The notes under the pieces: model-generated
What the model was told of the DNA's origin: nothing
Seen by the model: the letters and a program-made list of their open reading frames with translations, nothing else
Databases searched by the model: none
Translations under genes and position numbers: made by a program
NCBI GenBank assembly: GCA_024867545.1
Contig: JANFNE010000013.1
Location: 124,001-188,000, forward strand
Direction: 5' to 3'
Origin: Phytopythium helicoides
Taxonomy: Eukaryota; Oomycota; Peronosporomycetes; Pythiales; Pythiaceae
Length of the DNA: 64,000 nt
Part shown: one piece after another, positions 63,574 to 64,000 of the stretch
Numbering within the stretch: the stretch's first letter is position 1
Layout: each line of letters starts with the position of its first letter

Positions 63574-64000
63574 CCTTTCGACCACCACTGCTACCTGGTC
63601 CACACGTCGAGCAAGTACGACTTTGCAGAGTTCGGTCACCAGACGCATCACAACCTCGAATACAAGAGCATCTGCAGGGCGTTCATGGCGGCGAAGCAGC
63701 AAGCCGACTGGCAGCGGAGAGACTACGCCAACACGCTGGCGTCCTCGGCCAAGCTCAGCACGTCTAGCTTCCTCAAGTTCCTCGACCGCTCGTGCGTGAG
63801 CGTGGAAAAGGTTTCGCTCCCCTTCGGGGCCGTCAGTATGGGCACAGACATAATTGCACTCTTGTTGCTGGTGCTCGGAGCCACGTGCTGCAAGGTCGGC
63901 ACCCCGATCTTCTTCGCCGACTTGGTGGTGGGAGTAGTTTCGTTCGTCAGCGGAGTGGTTGCGATGATGCTCTGGAGCTTCCATTCAGCGCCACTTGAAT
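63574..64000 (+). CDS. Claudin-like four-transmembrane protein C, partial
   Basis: A third paralogue, open to the window end. It starts after a good splice acceptor (TTGTCTACAG at 63573) and reads FDHHCYLVHTSSKYDF, then SICRAF, FLKFLDRSC and two helices (IIALLLLVLGATCC; LVVGVVSFVSGVVAMMLW). It therefore lacks helix 1 and the WGFC part. An in-frame stop lies just before (63553), and the 223 bp up to gene B hold no exon that could supply the missing region; a possible ATG at 63472 leads to a non-hydrophobic peptide. Either a 5'-truncated pseudogene or a gene with a different first exon. Confidence 0.55.

Noticed and set aside
1..64000. CRISPR arrays, bacterial operons or phage elements.
   Set aside because: No regularly spaced repeats; spliceosomal introns and eukaryotic gene families throughout. 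I also noticed no tRNA or rRNA gene, although I could not run a structure scan.

Overview
The window reads as nuclear DNA of an oomycete (Peronosporales/Pythiales type). The evidence is an elicitin-like secreted protein with six cysteines and a GPI-type tail, a folate-biopterin-type transporter, an ankyrin plus TKL-kinase protein, an initiator element of the oomycete type (38391), short GT-AG introns (mostly 60-80 nt, one of 41 nt), and tight gene spacing. I cannot name the genus.

Layout. 0-4 kb: an EH-domain coiled-coil gene with a broken frame, a small multi-exon discoidin-like gene and a monoacylglycerol-lipase-like hydrolase. 4-45 kb: six long-chain acyl-CoA synthetase (ACSL) paralogues on the + strand (4233, 7170, 25299, 31966, 34473, 42951), with unrelated genes between them. 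Those are an ankyrin-pseudokinase-kinase locus (9.4-14.0 kb), a convergent pair of FUSC-like membrane proteins with EF-hands forming an 8-kb inverted repeat (14.6-22.6 kb), a Tim21-like mitochondrial protein, an orphan acidic membrane protein, an elicitin-like gene, two tandem HIG1-like genes and a CDC50 flippase subunit. 45-58 kb: conserved housekeeping genes (BABAM2/BRE, PP2A B56 subunit, mitochondrial bS18, dyskerin, IMP3, a folate-biopterin-family transporter, dihydroxyacetone kinase). 58-64 kb: a second, inverted copy of the orphan acidic gene, then three claudin-like four-transmembrane genes, the last cut by the window end and lacking its 5' part.

How the genes may fit together. The left two thirds has a lipid theme: lipase, acyl-CoA synthetases, a probably sterol-binding elicitin-like protein and a flippase subunit. 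Four of the six ACSLs start with an N-myristoylation-type sequence, so these enzymes may be attached to membranes by an acyl group rather than by a transmembrane helix. Dyskerin and IMP3, both nucleolar ribosome-assembly factors, share a divergent promoter.

Caution. Nine loci carry one or more single-base frame breaks, densest at 25-42 kb. Homology continues across each break and the changes are single-base, often in short homopolymers. I read most of them as assembly errors, but read mapping would be needed to exclude pseudogenes. Exon coordinates are my own readings of GT-AG sites that keep frame and homology. They are not supported by transcripts.
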